From positions 1 through 55,104 of the forward strand of contig JAJHTX010000014.1 in assembly GCA_032164295.1 (NCBI GenBank): a stretch of 55,104 bases of DNA, read 5' to 3'. Under the pieces are notes generated by a model that saw only the letters and a program-made list of their open reading frames with translations, searched no databases and had not been told where the DNA came from. Of the stretch, positions 30,877-41,067 are shown piece by piece (within the stretch, counting starts at the first letter, position 1; each line of letters begins with the position of its first letter). Position numbers and translations under genes: made by a program. Origin of the DNA: Inonotus obliquus. Lineage: Eukaryota > Basidiomycota > Agaricomycetes > Hymenochaetales > Hymenochaetaceae.

Positions 30877-32325
30877 ATGATTCTTATTAGTCTTTTAATT
30901 TTAATAGTGGCAATAGCCTTACCTTCAATCAAGACACATCTTTCTCCAGTTTTCTTAACGAGAATAACTGCTATAATTTTATTTTATTCCGGTGTATTAG
31001 CCTTTAATGCACTTTATATTCAGTCAATTGGATCAGGAATAGGAGTTTATAGTGGTATATTCCATGTAACAACAATATCACAACACTTAGATATTTTTTT
31101 ATTTATAGTAGGTGGTTTAATATTAATACCTAGACCAGGTATAATAGAATACATAAAAGTATTATCTCAAACTTCTAATGTTTCTTTAGATGCACCTGTA
31201 AAAAGATCAACTTTCACATCTTCAGATGTCAAATTAACACAAGACACGTCAAACGATCTAATTAGAGGAGATAATTTCATAAATGTTTCCACTCCATCTA
31301 AAATAATAAACAGTGAAGTGTTCTCAGTTTTAGGTGATAAATATTCATTAATAATATTGTTTAGTACTTTAGGTTCTTCTTTATTATTATCTTCATCTGA
31401 TTTATTATCTATGTATTTAAGTATAGAATTACAATCCTTTGGGGTATATATTTTAGCTACTTTGTTTAGAGATTCAAGATTGGCTACTTCAGCTGGATTA
31501 AAATATTTCTTATTAGGAGGTTTATCTTCTTGTTTAATTTTATTAGGTTCAGGTTTAGTATATTTTTATACAGGTCTAACTAACTTAGATTCAATATATA
31601 GTATAATATCAATCTCAAATAGCTTAAATATAACACAAGGTTTAACCTTAGGTTTAAGTTTAATAATAGTAGGTTTTTTATTTAAAATAGCAGCAGCACC
31701 CTTACATAATTGGGCTCCTGATGTTTATGATGATAGTCCCTCAATAGTAACAATATGGCTAACTATCATGCCTAAAATAGCTATCTTGATATTCCTATTA
31801 GATCTATTTATAGGAGGTACATTTTCATCTAATAATATTAATAATCTTTCTATTATAGGTAAAGATGTATTAAGCTCTTATGGTTTATTAGAAATAATTG
31901 GATATGAAACATTAAAAAATTTATTATTAATAAGTTCACTATTTTCATTAATAATTGGAACAGTAGTAGGCTTGGCTCAATCTAGAATAAAAAGATTATT
32001 AGCTTACAGTACAATATCTCATGTTGGTTTCTTACTATTGGCTTTAGCTATAAATAGTGAACAATCTATAGAATCTTTCTTATTTTATATTATTCAATAT
32101 TCTGTAACTAATTTAAACACTTTCTTAATTATATTAGCTTTAGGTTATTTAAATTTTTACAATAAATTTAATTTAAATAAAAAAGGTTTTAGATACGGAA
32201 TATATTCAGAAACTAAAAATTTAGAAAAACTGGATATAAGAAATATAACTGAGTTAACAGGTCAATTTATGAAAAATCCTATACTTAGTCTAAGTTTAGC
32301 TGTTTGTTTATTCTCAATGGCTGGT
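30877..32325 (+). CDS. nad2: NADH dehydrogenase subunit 2, exon 1
   Basis: An antiporter-like membrane subunit of complex I. 483 codons from ATG, with [20 protein letters not shown] at the start, a polar insert near residues 110-145, then the conserved [38 protein letters not shown] and [14 protein letters not shown]. It ends CLFSMAG just before [10 protein letters not shown] of exon 2. The exon end is placed after ggT so that the intron ends in G (aaattG|ATTCCACC). Total 620 residues. Confidence 0.93.
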
Positions 32326-33626
32326 ATTTTGTGAATGCCTCTTACTTAATTAAGTAAGTTAAGTTCACTATTTGCTGGAAACCCTTTAAAACTTGAATAC
32401 TCCCTTTAAATTTAAAACCCACAAAAGCACAGTAATAATTTCCAAGTTTTGTATTAAAGGCAATCAGCAGGAAACCAAATTAAACTTTAAAGCCTTAAAG
32501 CATAAAAATATTGGAGTGTTTTGAGTTTAAGAGTAGGATCCTCAGAGACTACACGTGAACCATGTATAATAAATTTTATTATACTAAAGATATAGTCCAA
32601 ATTTTAAGAAAAATAAGATTCAAGTTTTGTTAGATATTTTATTTAATTTATTAAATATTTATAGTATGTTTATGTGTAATGATCTTTTTGTTTTTGTTTC
32701 CATTTGTCCTTTCATCATCTCTCAAAATATTTTACCTAGTAAAGATAAAAATCAAATTATAACATTTAATAAAATTAATAATTTTGGTTCTTATCTAGCT
32801 GGTTTAATTGAAGGTGTTGGTTCTTTTTATGTTCCTGATAAAATTCGAAACAAAAAAGGTAAATTAAATCAAGCTAAAATTGAAATAGTTTTTACGAACT
32901 ATGACTTAAATTTAGCTAATGCAATAAGTAAAAAAATAGGAGTTGGTTTTTAATTAAGAATGAAAATTATTTACGTCTCTTTTTTAAAGATAAATCTTCT
33001 ATTTTGCGAATAATTAATTTAATTAACGGTGAAAAGCGAACACCTAAAATTGAAGCTTTACATCGACATATTAAATGGAGTAATCAAAAATGGTTGTTAA
33101 ATATACCCTTACTAGGAATTAATATAACACCTTTACAAAACAATGCTTGGCTTTCTGGTTTATTAGATGCTGAGGGTAGTTTTTATTTAAATTGGCTCTA
33201 CGATAAATCAGGATTACCAACTAGTTTGCAGTATTTTATTCGAATTTATCAGCGGCAAACAAATACAACTCACTCAAATAATTTGACTAATTTTATATTT
33301 TTGATAAATATAGCGAATTTAGTAGATATTAGTTTAAGCTCTTATGAACGTAAAAGATTTAATTCAATTATAGAACAAGGTTATTTAGTTAGAACAGCTA
33401 AAATTTTATCTAATTATATAATAATTAGTTATATAATAAATTTTCCTTTGTTTACATATAAATATGTTTGTGTTCCTGTATTTATTGAATTATATCGGCT
33501 ACAAATAAGTAAAGAATATAAAAATTTAGAGGCTACAAAAAAACTTGAACAATTAAAATTAAAAATGAAAAATCATTCAATCTTAGATCACATTAAATAT
33601 TTAGAAACTTATTTTTATTAAAATTG
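32326..33626 (+). other. Group I intron nad2-i1
   Basis: Splits FSMAG from IPPLIGF. The core precedes the ORF remnants: tgctggaaac (about 32374), ggcaatcagcagg (about 32459), taggatcctcagagactaca (about 32533) and gatatagtcc (about 32589). It is the nad5-i1 core type. Confidence 0.9.
32627..33621 (+). pseudogene. Split LAGLIDADG endonuclease in nad2-i1
   Basis: Two pieces in different frames: 32627-32953 with motif 1 SYLAGLIEGVGSFYV, where the expected acidic residue of the E-G-D-G motif is Val, and 33004-33621 with motif 2 AWLSGLLDAEGSFYL. Between them, one base lost in the T run near 32948-32953 causes the shift: in the other frame the text IKNENYLRLFFKDKSSILRI joins the halves smoothly. 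Changed active site plus frameshift means inactive. Confidence 0.85.
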
Positions 33627-34040
33627 ATTCCACCATTAATTGGGTTTTTTTCAAAACAAATGGTTTTATATTCAGCAATACAAAGTGGTTATTATTTTAT
33701 GTCTATAGTTGCTATTTTAGTTAGTGTGATAAGTGCATCATATTATTTAAAAATAATTAAAATCTTATTTACAGAACTACAAGAATCTACTTTAGATTTA
33801 AAGGATAAAGATATAATAAACTCAGGATCTACTCAAACAGAATCTGCTCCTTATTATCCTTTATCTAAAAATATACCTTTTGTAAATATTTTTGATAATT
33901 ATTACATTTCATATTATATTACAAACTTCCATAGTTTCTTAATATCAACTCTGACTTTAGTTATCTTACTATTTATTTTAAAACCTTCATTGCTATTAAA
34001 CAGTACTCAATTGTTATCTTTATCTTTATTCTATTGTTAA
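33627..34040 (+). CDS. nad2: NADH dehydrogenase subunit 2, exon 2
   Basis: 137 residues beginning [20 protein letters not shown], the standard end of fungal nad2, then [13 protein letters not shown]. The stop TAA at 34038-34040 is followed after three bases by nad3. Confidence 0.94.
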   Translation: MPPLIGFFSKQMVLYSAIQSGYYFMSIVAILVSVISASYYLKIIKILFTELQESTLDLKDKDIINSGSTQTESAPYYPLSKNIPFVNIFDNYYISYYITNFHSFLISTLTLVILLFILKPSLLLNSTQLLSLSLFYC

Positions 34041-34043
34041 AAA

Positions 34044-34415
34044 TTGAGAATTTCTACTTTACTAGTTTTATTTATTTTTGTTCCTATTTTAGCTTTATTG
34101 TTATTAGGTTTAAACGTTTTATTGGCGCCTAGTCGACCGGATGAATCTAAAGTTTCTCCTTATGAATGTGGATTTTCAGTAATACAAGGTCAAACTAGAT
34201 CTGTTTTTCACATTCATTTTTATTTAGTTAGTATGTTATTTCTTATTTTTGATTTAGAAATTTTATTATTGTTTCCCTTAGCAGTAAGTCTTTATCAGGT
34301 AAATATTTTTGGGTTTAGTATTGCTATCCTATTCTTTTTTGTATTAACTATTGGATTCGTTTTAGAAATAGGTTCAGGTGCAATAAAATTTATTGACTTT
34401 AAAAAAGTTGAATAA
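34044..34415 (+). CDS. nad3: NADH dehydrogenase subunit 3, non-ATG start
   Basis: A small membrane subunit of complex I. About 123 residues with the mobile-loop Cys motif PDESKVSPYECGFSVI and the following HIHFYLVSMLFLIFDLEILL. No ATG lies near the expected N-terminus: TTG at 34044, three bases after the nad2 stop, gives a normal length; the next in-frame ATG is inside the protein. Translation probably starts at TTG, coupled to nad2 termination. nad2-nad3 adjacency is typical of fungi. Confidence 0.94.
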   Translation: MRISTLLVLFIFVPILALLLLGLNVLLAPSRPDESKVSPYECGFSVIQGQTRSVFHIHFYLVSMLFLIFDLEILLLFPLAVSLYQVNIFGFSIAILFFFVLTIGFVLEIGSGAIKFIDFKKVE

Positions 34416-34957
34416 TTTAACCCTTTCATCTTTTCTGTTTTAGTTTTAAACATTTTTATAAAAGCAAAATTTATCTTACAAAGAAAAATTGAGCTCTTTT
34501 TTTTTTAAAAGAGAGTTAAGAAATCTAAATCTGTAATTAAAATAATTATTTATTTAATTATTTTATTTCGTGAAAGTACTGGGGTTTTGTAAAATATATA
34601 TTTATATAGCTAAATAATTAGCGGCAATAAAATATGGTAAATTTTGTTATTATTAAAGTTAATAAGTTAATCTTTACTAAGCAAGTTTAGATAATTCTTA
34701 TTGTTAAGAATTTTTTTTTAGAAATCGAAAGAGTTTGAACTAAAAAAAAAAATAAAAGTGAAGTAAAGAAATAAATAATATTGAACACTTAAGTTTGTTA
34801 AATCTAATTTTGCTTATATCTTATTAAATTTGGTAACTTGAACTTTAATGCCTATATTTCACCTATGAATTTTTAGTTTTGAATCAGAATAAAAACTTAA
34901 CAATGAAAGTTTTTAATATTACCGAATCAGTCTTACAGATTTATCTAACTCTAGAAA
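34416..34957. other. Spacer between nad3 and trnM
   Basis: About 540 AT-rich bases. A short hairpin (gagctcttttttttttaaaagagagttaag) at about 34491-34517. No gene seen. Confidence 0.4.
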
Positions 34958-35030
34958 GCTGAAATAGTTTAAAGGGTTAAAACATATCACTCATGACGAT
35001 AAAATAAAGGTTCAATTCCTTTTTTCGGCC
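34958..35030 (+). tRNA. trnM: tRNA-Met (CAU), second copy
   Basis: Acceptor GCTGAAA pairs with tttcggc. The anticodon loop ctCATga lies between tatca and cgata (one mismatch), and the T arm is aaaggttcaattccttt. It differs from the CAU tRNA at 9883, so the two probably have different roles (initiator, elongator or Ile reading AUA). The plasmid-derived block begins about 300 bases downstream. Confidence 0.88.
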
Positions 35031-35339
35031 TTAAATTTTAAAACTAAAGCTGAAAATAGAACAACAAAATTATTGTAGTATAAATTATTATTGTTTACAT
35101 TTATTTAAATTAATAGCGCTATTGTATAATCTTAATATTTTTTGATAGTTCTGGTAATTTCTTTGTTAAATTATTTGTAAAATAAAAAATTTTATACTAA
35201 AAGATCAAATTATTAATTTAAATTACTTAAAATTTTATTTAATTTATTTGTTTAAATATGGATTATTTATTTTTAATAAATAGTTAAAAGGGTAGTATTA
35301 AAAAACATTCACAATTAAAATTTTTATAGGGGTTACATT

Positions 35340-35820
35340 TTAATTATCTAATTTTACTTCTTCTAAATCATCTTCATTCCTATGAATTTTAGATGATTTT
35401 CTAATTACTTTTCTACCTTTATTTTCATTCGGTATTGTAATAGTAGTTATTGAAAACAGAAAGTCAGTAAACATTTTATAATCTATTTCAGTTAATAAAA
35501 AATATGCTCCAGTCTTCATTCCAATTAAATAATTTAGTATTTAAATAATATTAATTTTAAAATCTAAAGAAGTGAAAGATAATAAAAAAGTTGTTATTTG
35601 AGTATATAATTGTAGTATATACACTCCATTTAGTTATAATTTTAATTACACCCTTGAACGGAGATATATATTTCATATTACTAATAAAATTTAGAAATAA
35701 TACTTTAGATAGTAAATTTAAAATTTCTTAAAGATAAGCTTTAATAGTTATACCTTTTGCTTCTAAAGATTCTAAATAAATTAATAATTTTTTTAATAAG
35801 TTTCTCATTTGTAAAATTTA
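35340..35820 (-). pseudogene. Decayed second copy of the plasmid membrane-protein gene (orf439-like)
   Basis: On the - strand, 35345-35450 reads I-x-I-P-N-E-N-K-G-R-K-V-I-R-K-S and then an acidic end with a stop, matching the C-terminus of the 439-residue ORF at 39748-41067 (NIPNENKGRKVIRKS). Further into the block, 35600-35650 matches the DNA around 40872-40915 (attgtagtata, actccatttagtta). A short - strand ORF 35733-35810 (LESLEAKGITIKAYL) lies beside it. Many stops: a relic of a second plasmid copy. Confidence 0.65.
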
Positions 35821-36070
35821 TAAAAAATACCCTAATTACATTAGAGGTATATAAAAAAAACTTCTTTTCCGTAGATTACAATCCTCAAATATAAAACTTG
35901 AAGATAAGCACAAAGGTGCAAATTTTGGATTTCGATACGAAACTTATTCATTAAAATTTAAAGTAAAAATTTATAATTTTAATATAATTGCTATATAGTT
36001 TAGGTACATAACTATTAGTTTGATAGGTGCATTTCAACTAAACCTTCGTTTAGTTAGTTAATTAATAGGG

Positions 36071-37810
36071 TTAAAAGGAGCTAGATTCAAAAAGATAACC
36101 TTCTATTATCTCAAAAGTGTTCCCATATTTTGCGTAATGAAGTAATTCTTCACTATAATACCAACCTTCCCATGTACCTTCCGCATAAATAGTTGTGTTA
36201 TTTAATTTAAAAGGTAATAAGGGGTGAGTAATACTAGGAGCTTTTACTCTTACTCTTAGGAAACTTACAAAATCGTTAAATAATTTTACATATTCATTCG
36301 TTTTAGTAATATCTCCATGAAAGTGTGCAAAATACTTCGTTGGATATTTACAAGTTTTCATAACATGTGGATATAAAGAATTTACATCGTAATGATATAC
36401 TAAATTATTATCAAAGTTTTTAGGTATATACATATCAACATGTCCTCCATAATAACCATTTCTAAGATCAACGAACATATTACCACCAATTGCCGGAATT
36501 TTGACATCTTCAGGCATAAAATTAGATCGATATACTCTAAAGGTTGCAGAAGGTAAGGTTGGAGTAGTTGAAATATTAACACTAAATTCTTTGAAAAATT
36601 CAGAACCAAAATTATTAATAACTTGATATAATGCAATACAATCTTGTTCACAATATTTAATCACTTCATTTTTTAGTGACCAATTATTATTAAATCTAGA
36701 CACATATTCATTATATTTATCCTCTGAAAGGTTAATGAAATAATCAATAGAGGGTACATTTCCAATATAATTCAAAGTATTTTTACTTACGAATTTATGT
36801 GGAAAAATATCTTTTTGATTTTTAACATTAAAAGATTTACCCAATTTATCTAAAGAATTTGGAAGTAATAGTAATGAATCTTTAAAGTTTACTTTATACA
36901 TGTATCCGGTTCCACCAAAATAAATTTCTAGGTTTATGTATTTACCATCTTTAATAATTGGTGTAATATTAAGATTAGGATAATTAATTATATATTTATA
37001 AAGGAAAATTAAATAAAAATTACTTGAATTATGAATATAAATTTCTTTACCTGAGTAAATTTTAGAAAAAATGTTATCAAGTAAGTCCTTAATAAGATTC
37101 TCTATTGAGGGGTAATCAGTTAAATAAAAAGATCTTGGTTTTGTACCATCATAAAAAGAAACACAGTAAATATTCATTTTGTTATTACTATCTAGAAAAG
37201 TTTCAATATCTAAAGTCATTATATCTAAACTAAATTTTTTATTTTTTCTTAGTTTAGTAATAAATTCTTTAGGAAACAATCTGTCATAAATAAAAAATAA
37301 TTTACCCTCTTTAATATGATAAGTTGTATTATTAACAATTCTAATGAAATGTTCATTAGTTTTATTAATAAATTTATCCAAGAAACTACCAGTTTTAATT
37401 CCACTGTCACCAGCAAAGATATTAACTTCACGGTCCATATCAGATAGAATAGAAACTTCCAGAACTCTATTTAGTTTCCGTTTTAAATCCGAATACAAAT
37501 TAATTAATTTGTATGTGTTCGGATTTACTATTTCAGTAACTAATTTACCCCATGTAGGGTATTTAGTATTTAAGGGTAAATTTAACGGAGCCAAGTTAGA
37601 AAAATCTCTTAGTTTTACATAACTATTTAATTTAATTTTACTTTGTTTAATTAAATAATTTGTTTTATCTGTACTAGTCCAATTAATATGAATTGCAATA
37701 GCTAAGTTAGGATCATAACTGTTTTTATCTAATTGTTCCCATTTATTTTTAAGATAATCAATATAATTAATGAAATCAAATTTAGTAGGGTATAAGAGAA
37801 GAGAGATCAA
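36071..37810 (-). CDS. dpo: Family B DNA polymerase, plasmid-derived, truncated (copy a)
   Basis: Protein-primed family B DNA polymerase of the kind carried by linear fungal mitochondrial plasmids. 579 residues: Exo I LDIETF (Asp201, Glu203), Exo II HNSSNFY (260-266), Exo III YCEQD (386-390), then palm motif A YDVNSLYP (Asp475) and the GTWEGWYY element near the end. It stops before motifs B (NSxYG) and C (DTDS), so it cannot polymerise. Exo II has Tyr266 (TAT at 37013-37015) where the sister copy at 43663 has Asp. The N-terminal domain is also missing; the open frame begins with a leader unlike other copies. It is closest to copy d at 43663-45455. Confidence 0.85.
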   Translation of the reverse strand: MISLLLYPTKFDFINYIDYLKNKWEQLDKNSYDPNLAIAIHINWTSTDKTNYLIKQSKIKLNSYVKLRDFSNLAPLNLPLNTKYPTWGKLVTEIVNPNTYKLINLYSDLKRKLNRVLEVSILSDMDREVNIFAGDSGIKTGSFLDKFINKTNEHFIRIVNNTTYHIKEGKLFFIYDRLFPKEFITKLRKNKKFSLDIMTLDIETFLDSNNKMNIYCVSFYDGTKPRSFYLTDYPSIENLIKDLLDNIFSKIYSGKEIYIHNSSNFYLIFLYKYIINYPNLNITPIIKDGKYINLEIYFGGTGYMYKVNFKDSLLLLPNSLDKLGKSFNVKNQKDIFPHKFVSKNTLNYIGNVPSIDYFINLSEDKYNEYVSRFNNNWSLKNEVIKYCEQDCIALYQVINNFGSEFFKEFSVNISTTPTLPSATFRVYRSNFMPEDVKIPAIGGNMFVDLRNGYYGGHVDMYIPKNFDNNLVYHYDVNSLYPHVMKTCKYPTKYFAHFHGDITKTNEYVKLFNDFVSFLRVRVKAPSITHPLLPFKLNNTTIYAEGTWEGWYYSEELLHYAKYGNTFEIIEGYLFESSSF

Positions 37811-37940
37811 AAAGCAAAAGCAAAAACAAAAATCAAAATTTAAAAATGAAAATTGAAAATTGAAAAAATTGCTTTAACAGTAGGGTATTTATTTTAAATA
37901 GATAATCTTTATCGGTGAACTATTTTTATTATTCCTATTT

Positions 37941-37965
37941 GGGAAAGGGTTATTTAGGCCCTTTC
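37941..37965. terminator. Hairpin downstream of the small membrane-protein gene
   Basis: gggaaagggttatttaggcc followed by ctttc can form a GAAAGGG/CCCTTTC stem. A close copy occurs at 46801-46824, also downstream (on the - strand) of the paralogous small protein gene. It could be a processing signal or terminator of the plasmid transcripts; this is inferred from position only. Confidence 0.4.
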
Positions 37966-38091
37966 TTTTTAAACAGTTTCTCGTCTTGTTTAGGACTAGG
38001 GAAAATAAAATTTTTAATTACTTTTTTATTATAGTTAAATAATCTCCATCTCAATGTTTTCTGTTTTACCTCCAGTTACCTTAAAAAAGTG

Positions 38092-38391
38092 TCACAACGA
38101 AAATATGGAACCAGTAGCTAAAGCTACTACACAGCAACCAGCTAAAGTGATTACAGCTATCGCCCAAGGATCTTTAACTCCAAGATTTAATGAGGGGGAA
38201 GCTTTATCTGCTGTTGTATTAGAGGTTATATTATTAAACCCCCTTACAGTCACCTGATTGTTATTTACGAAACTATCTTGATTCGTAAAGTTAACTAAAA
38301 TACTAGGAGTCAACAAATCCAATATACACAAAGTAAGCACGGAAACACTTAGTAATATAAAAATTGTAAGGATTATATTTTTTAATTTCAT
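38092..38391 (-). CDS. Small two-span membrane protein, plasmid-derived (paralogue of 47162-47551)
   Basis: Unknown function. From the ATG at 38389-38391 it makes 99 residues; the frame is open to 38562 upstream, but the added part is not like the paralogue. Plan: start MKLKNIILTIFILLSVSVLT is an N-terminal span, then a hydrophilic Asn/Thr-rich middle with VNNNQVTVRGFNNITSNTT, then a Gly/Ala-rich second span (IAVITLAGCCVVALATG). The ORF at 47162-47551 has the same layout (MKIRQILFAIFILIATALLA, VINNQVSIKNSIRDIKNITT, a second span). Both lie beside DNA polymerase genes on the - strand. Confidence 0.65.
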   Translation of the reverse strand: MKLKNIILTIFILLSVSVLTLCILDLLTPSILVNFTNQDSFVNNNQVTVRGFNNITSNTTADKASPSLNLGVKDPWAIAVITLAGCCVVALATGSIFSL

Positions 38392-38536
38392 TTTTAATTT
38401 TATAATTTTAAATTCTTTCTTAACTTTAAAACAAAAATCTTTAAAGTTAATTTCGCTTAAACAAATTCTATCTAAATAACATAATCTCTTGTTGAAAAAT
38501 AATAAAATAATAAAACTAACCGGCTGAAATTCTTGA

Positions 38537-38644
38537 GTAGGGTATAAGTGTACTAACGGCAAAGTACAAAGTACAAAATTTAAGTTTTAAAAAACGAAAA
38601 ACCAATTGTAGTAGGGTATAAGTGTACTAACGACAAAGTACAAA
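38537..38644. repeat. Direct repeat pair, 34 bases each, one mismatch
   Basis: Copies at 38537-38570 and 38611-38644 begin gtagggtataagtgtactaa and continue c-g-(g or a)-c-a-a-a-g-t-a-c-a-a-a; they differ at one base and are 74 bases apart. The head of the repeat (tagggtataag) also occurs at 37785-37795 and 46837-46848, and a variant at 48688. They lie between the two - strand plasmid ORFs and may mark former copy junctions or transcription signals. Confidence 0.8.
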
Positions 38645-38685
38645 ATTGATTTCATTAATTATATTGATTATCTTTCACCAATAGT

Positions 38686-39267
38686 TTAAAAAATATAATC
38701 TTTATTTTCAACTTGAACTAAAATTGAATTATATTTACCGAACAATCTTTTATTGCTTTCGATAAATTTATTTATTGTAGTCTCAAAGTCTATAAAGCCT
38801 AGAATTAATGGATAATTTTTATTTATAAATTTATATTTAACAGAAGAATCTGTTGAATAAAATCTCTTTCCAAAACCAGACAAAACAGATGGAGAGTAAA
38901 TTCTATTATTTATAGTTTTAAAACTATTTTTATAGGAAGAATAGACTTTATCCTCTGATTCGATATAGACAAAACTAATTTTATCACTAGTTTTAAGAGT
39001 AATATTCTTTAAATTTAAAGATTCTAAGATATTTTTAACTAAGGTTATTTTATCTCGTTTATCATTTAAATTTAGTAATATATCTTTATAAATTATTGTA
39101 ATATTTTTACCCTTAACAACTTTCACAGTTGTTTTGATTATATTACTTTCAAATAAATCATTTCTATTTAAGAAATTTGTCAGATTAACTTTAACCATTC
39201 GGTTAGTAACAGTTAAAGCTCTAAAAACGAGGTCGTATCTTTTCATTTTGGTTTTTTTTTTTACCAA
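38686..39267 (-). CDS. N-terminal fragment of plasmid DNA polymerase (copy b)
   Basis: 193 residues that match only the N-terminal domain of the polymerase copies: VKGKNITIIYKDILLNLNDK, SLNLKNITLKTSDKISFVYI, then a linker with GFGKRFYSTDSS, compared with LGKRLYSTKASS in copy c. The ORF stops at TAA right after LVQVENKDYIF. No exonuclease or polymerase motif is present. It sits upstream of the small membrane-protein gene. Probably the 5' end of a plasmid copy whose polymerase body was deleted. Confidence 0.65.
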   Translation of the reverse strand: MVKKKTKMKRYDLVFRALTVTNRMVKVNLTNFLNRNDLFESNIIKTTVKVVKGKNITIIYKDILLNLNDKRDKITLVKNILESLNLKNITLKTSDKISFVYIESEDKVYSSYKNSFKTINNRIYSPSVLSGFGKRFYSTDSSVKYKFINKNYPLILGFIDFETTINKFIESNKRLFGKYNSILVQVENKDYIF

Positions 39268-39747
39268 TACAGTATTTTGTCTTAAAGACTTCTATTTATT
39301 CAAATAATTTTGGAAATTAATTAATATTTAGTTATACCTAAGCGTCCCGCTTTGCAAACTCTTTACAAAAAGAAAGATATTCACAGTTTCAGTATAAATC
39401 ATCCATTTTGAAAGTTTATTAAAAATAAAAAATATACAACGAGTTAGTTACCTTCGAGAGATAAAATTACCTTAGTTTAGAATAAAAACTGAACATCTTT
39501 ATATGGTAATGTAAAAAAAACCGCGGCTCAACTTATATTTAAATAGAAAACTTATTATTTTTAATTTGACTTTTTTAAATATAAGAGTATACTGATATTA
39601 ACTTATTTTTAAAAATAAAATTTTATTTTTTTTTTACTTAAAAAAAAGTATTTTAGTGTTGACTGTTAATATATTAGAGCTAATTTTGTATTTGTATATA
39701 ACTCGGACGTTTGGAAGATAAAAAAAAACAAATAAATAAATAAAACT
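39268..39747. other. Spacer within the plasmid block
   Basis: 480 bases without a gene. Contains ccgcgg at 39522-39527, a hexamer also found in the hairpin at 46679-46696, and long A/T runs. Confidence 0.4.
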
Positions 39748-41067
39748 TTAATTAGTATCATCTTCGGACTCTTCTCGAATAGTTTCTAATTTAGAGTTAG
39801 ATTTACGAATAACTTTTCTACCTTTATTTTCATTTGGAATATTAAAGGTAGTAATTACCGGATCAAATTTAACCTTTTTAGGGTTTTTAAAATAATTACT
39901 ATAATCATCCGACCATTGGTCAGATAAAGCATCTGGATCAAAAGTACTTTCGACTAGGGGTGATTCCTCATCATCTTCATCAACTTTTTCAGGTTCTTTA
40001 GTTTGACTGGCAGGAATATATTTTATATCATCTTCAGTTACTACTCCCTCTTTGGTTTGACTAGAACTATCAATTAAAATACGTTTAGCAGATGTTACAG
40101 TATTAGAAGATTTATCCGAAGTTTCAGGATTTTCTGAAGAATCAGGATTGTCATTAGGTTTCCCGCTAGGTTTATCACTAGTTTTAAAGAATATTCCTTT
40201 AATTTTAGCATAAGTTATTTTAAATATATTACTAATTTTTAAAGTTTCATTAATTTTATCTTTAACTAATTTAATTTCTTCAGGGAAGAAACAAAGTCCT
40301 AAACCTATTAAACTTAATCCTAAAACATTAATTAAGTTATCTATAGTAAAATATTTAATATAGAAACTTTTATCAGGAAATATAGAAGAATCATTATTAA
40401 TTAAATGACTATATTTTTTAGAAATTTCTTCTTTCAAATATTGTTTAAATTTATTTCTTCTATATTCTGGAACCATCATTTTTTCTAATTCGATATAATA
40501 GTAATCAATTGTAAAATTTTGTTGATTACTAATATCTGCTTTAACTTGATCTTTAATTTGTTGAGGAATTTCACTTAGCACTTCATGATTAATTTTATTG
40601 ATAGGAATTTTAATAAACATAGATTTTAATCTTTTAATTTTATTAATTATTTCCTCAGTTTTATTAGGTAATTTATCTAATTTAACTATTATTTTACTCA
40701 ATAATTTATTATATTCATTACTCAAAGAATATCCAATGTTATACAACATTTCAAAATCAATTTCAACAAGTAACATATATAATGCAGAAATAGAACCCGA
40801 GATTAAAGTAACTAGATAAGGTATAGTTAACTGAAAGCTTAATAAACCTAAAATTAAATTACCAATTATAGTAAGAATTGTAGTATAAATACTCCATTTA
40901 GTTACTATTCTAAGTAAATAAACAATAGGCGCTAACAATTTAAATTTACCTAATTGATTAATTAAAACTATTTCACTTGTCAATCTAAATAATCTGTATG
41001 TAAGTTTTCTGATTTCCGAATCATTTTCCCTATATTTATTAATTATATTTTTTATTATTTCTTTCAT
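39748..41067 (-). CDS. Plasmid-derived membrane protein with acidic C-terminal tail
   Basis: 439 residues, function unknown. A basic N-terminus is followed by hydrophobic spans at about residues 45-102 (YTTILTIIGNLILGLLSF, PYLVTLISGSISALYMLL), a helical middle with KLPNKTEEIINKIKRLK, another hydrophobic segment near 245-264 (INVLGLSLIGLGLCFF), then a Ser/Pro/Asp/Glu-rich tail with repeated SQTKE and the end NIPNENKGRKVIRKS. It is transcribed away from the polymerase at 41556, so the 488 bases between are a likely shared promoter region. A decayed copy lies at 35340-35820. It could be a plasmid terminal or membrane-tethering protein, but that is speculation. Confidence 0.65.
   Translation of the reverse strand: MKEIIKNIINKYRENDSEIRKLTYRLFRLTSEIVLINQLGKFKLLAPIVYLLRIVTKWSIYTTILTIIGNLILGLLSFQLTIPYLVTLISGSISALYMLLVEIDFEMLYNIGYSLSNEYNKLLSKIIVKLDKLPNKTEEIINKIKRLKSMFIKIPINKINHEVLSEIPQQIKDQVKADISNQQNFTIDYYYIELEKMMVPEYRRNKFKQYLKEEISKKYSHLINNDSSIFPDKSFYIKYFTIDNLINVLGLSLIGLGLCFFPEEIKLVKDKINETLKISNIFKITYAKIKGIFFKTSDKPSGKPNDNPDSSENPETSDKSSNTVTSAKRILIDSSSQTKEGVVTEDDIKYIPASQTKEPEKVDEDDEESPLVESTFDPDALSDQWSDDYSNYFKNPKKVKFDPVITTFNIPNENKGRKVIRKSNSKLETIREESEDDTN

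Noticed and set aside
38054..38257. A 67-codon + strand frame
   Set aside because: It is antisense to the small membrane-protein gene at 38092-38391 and unlike any family.
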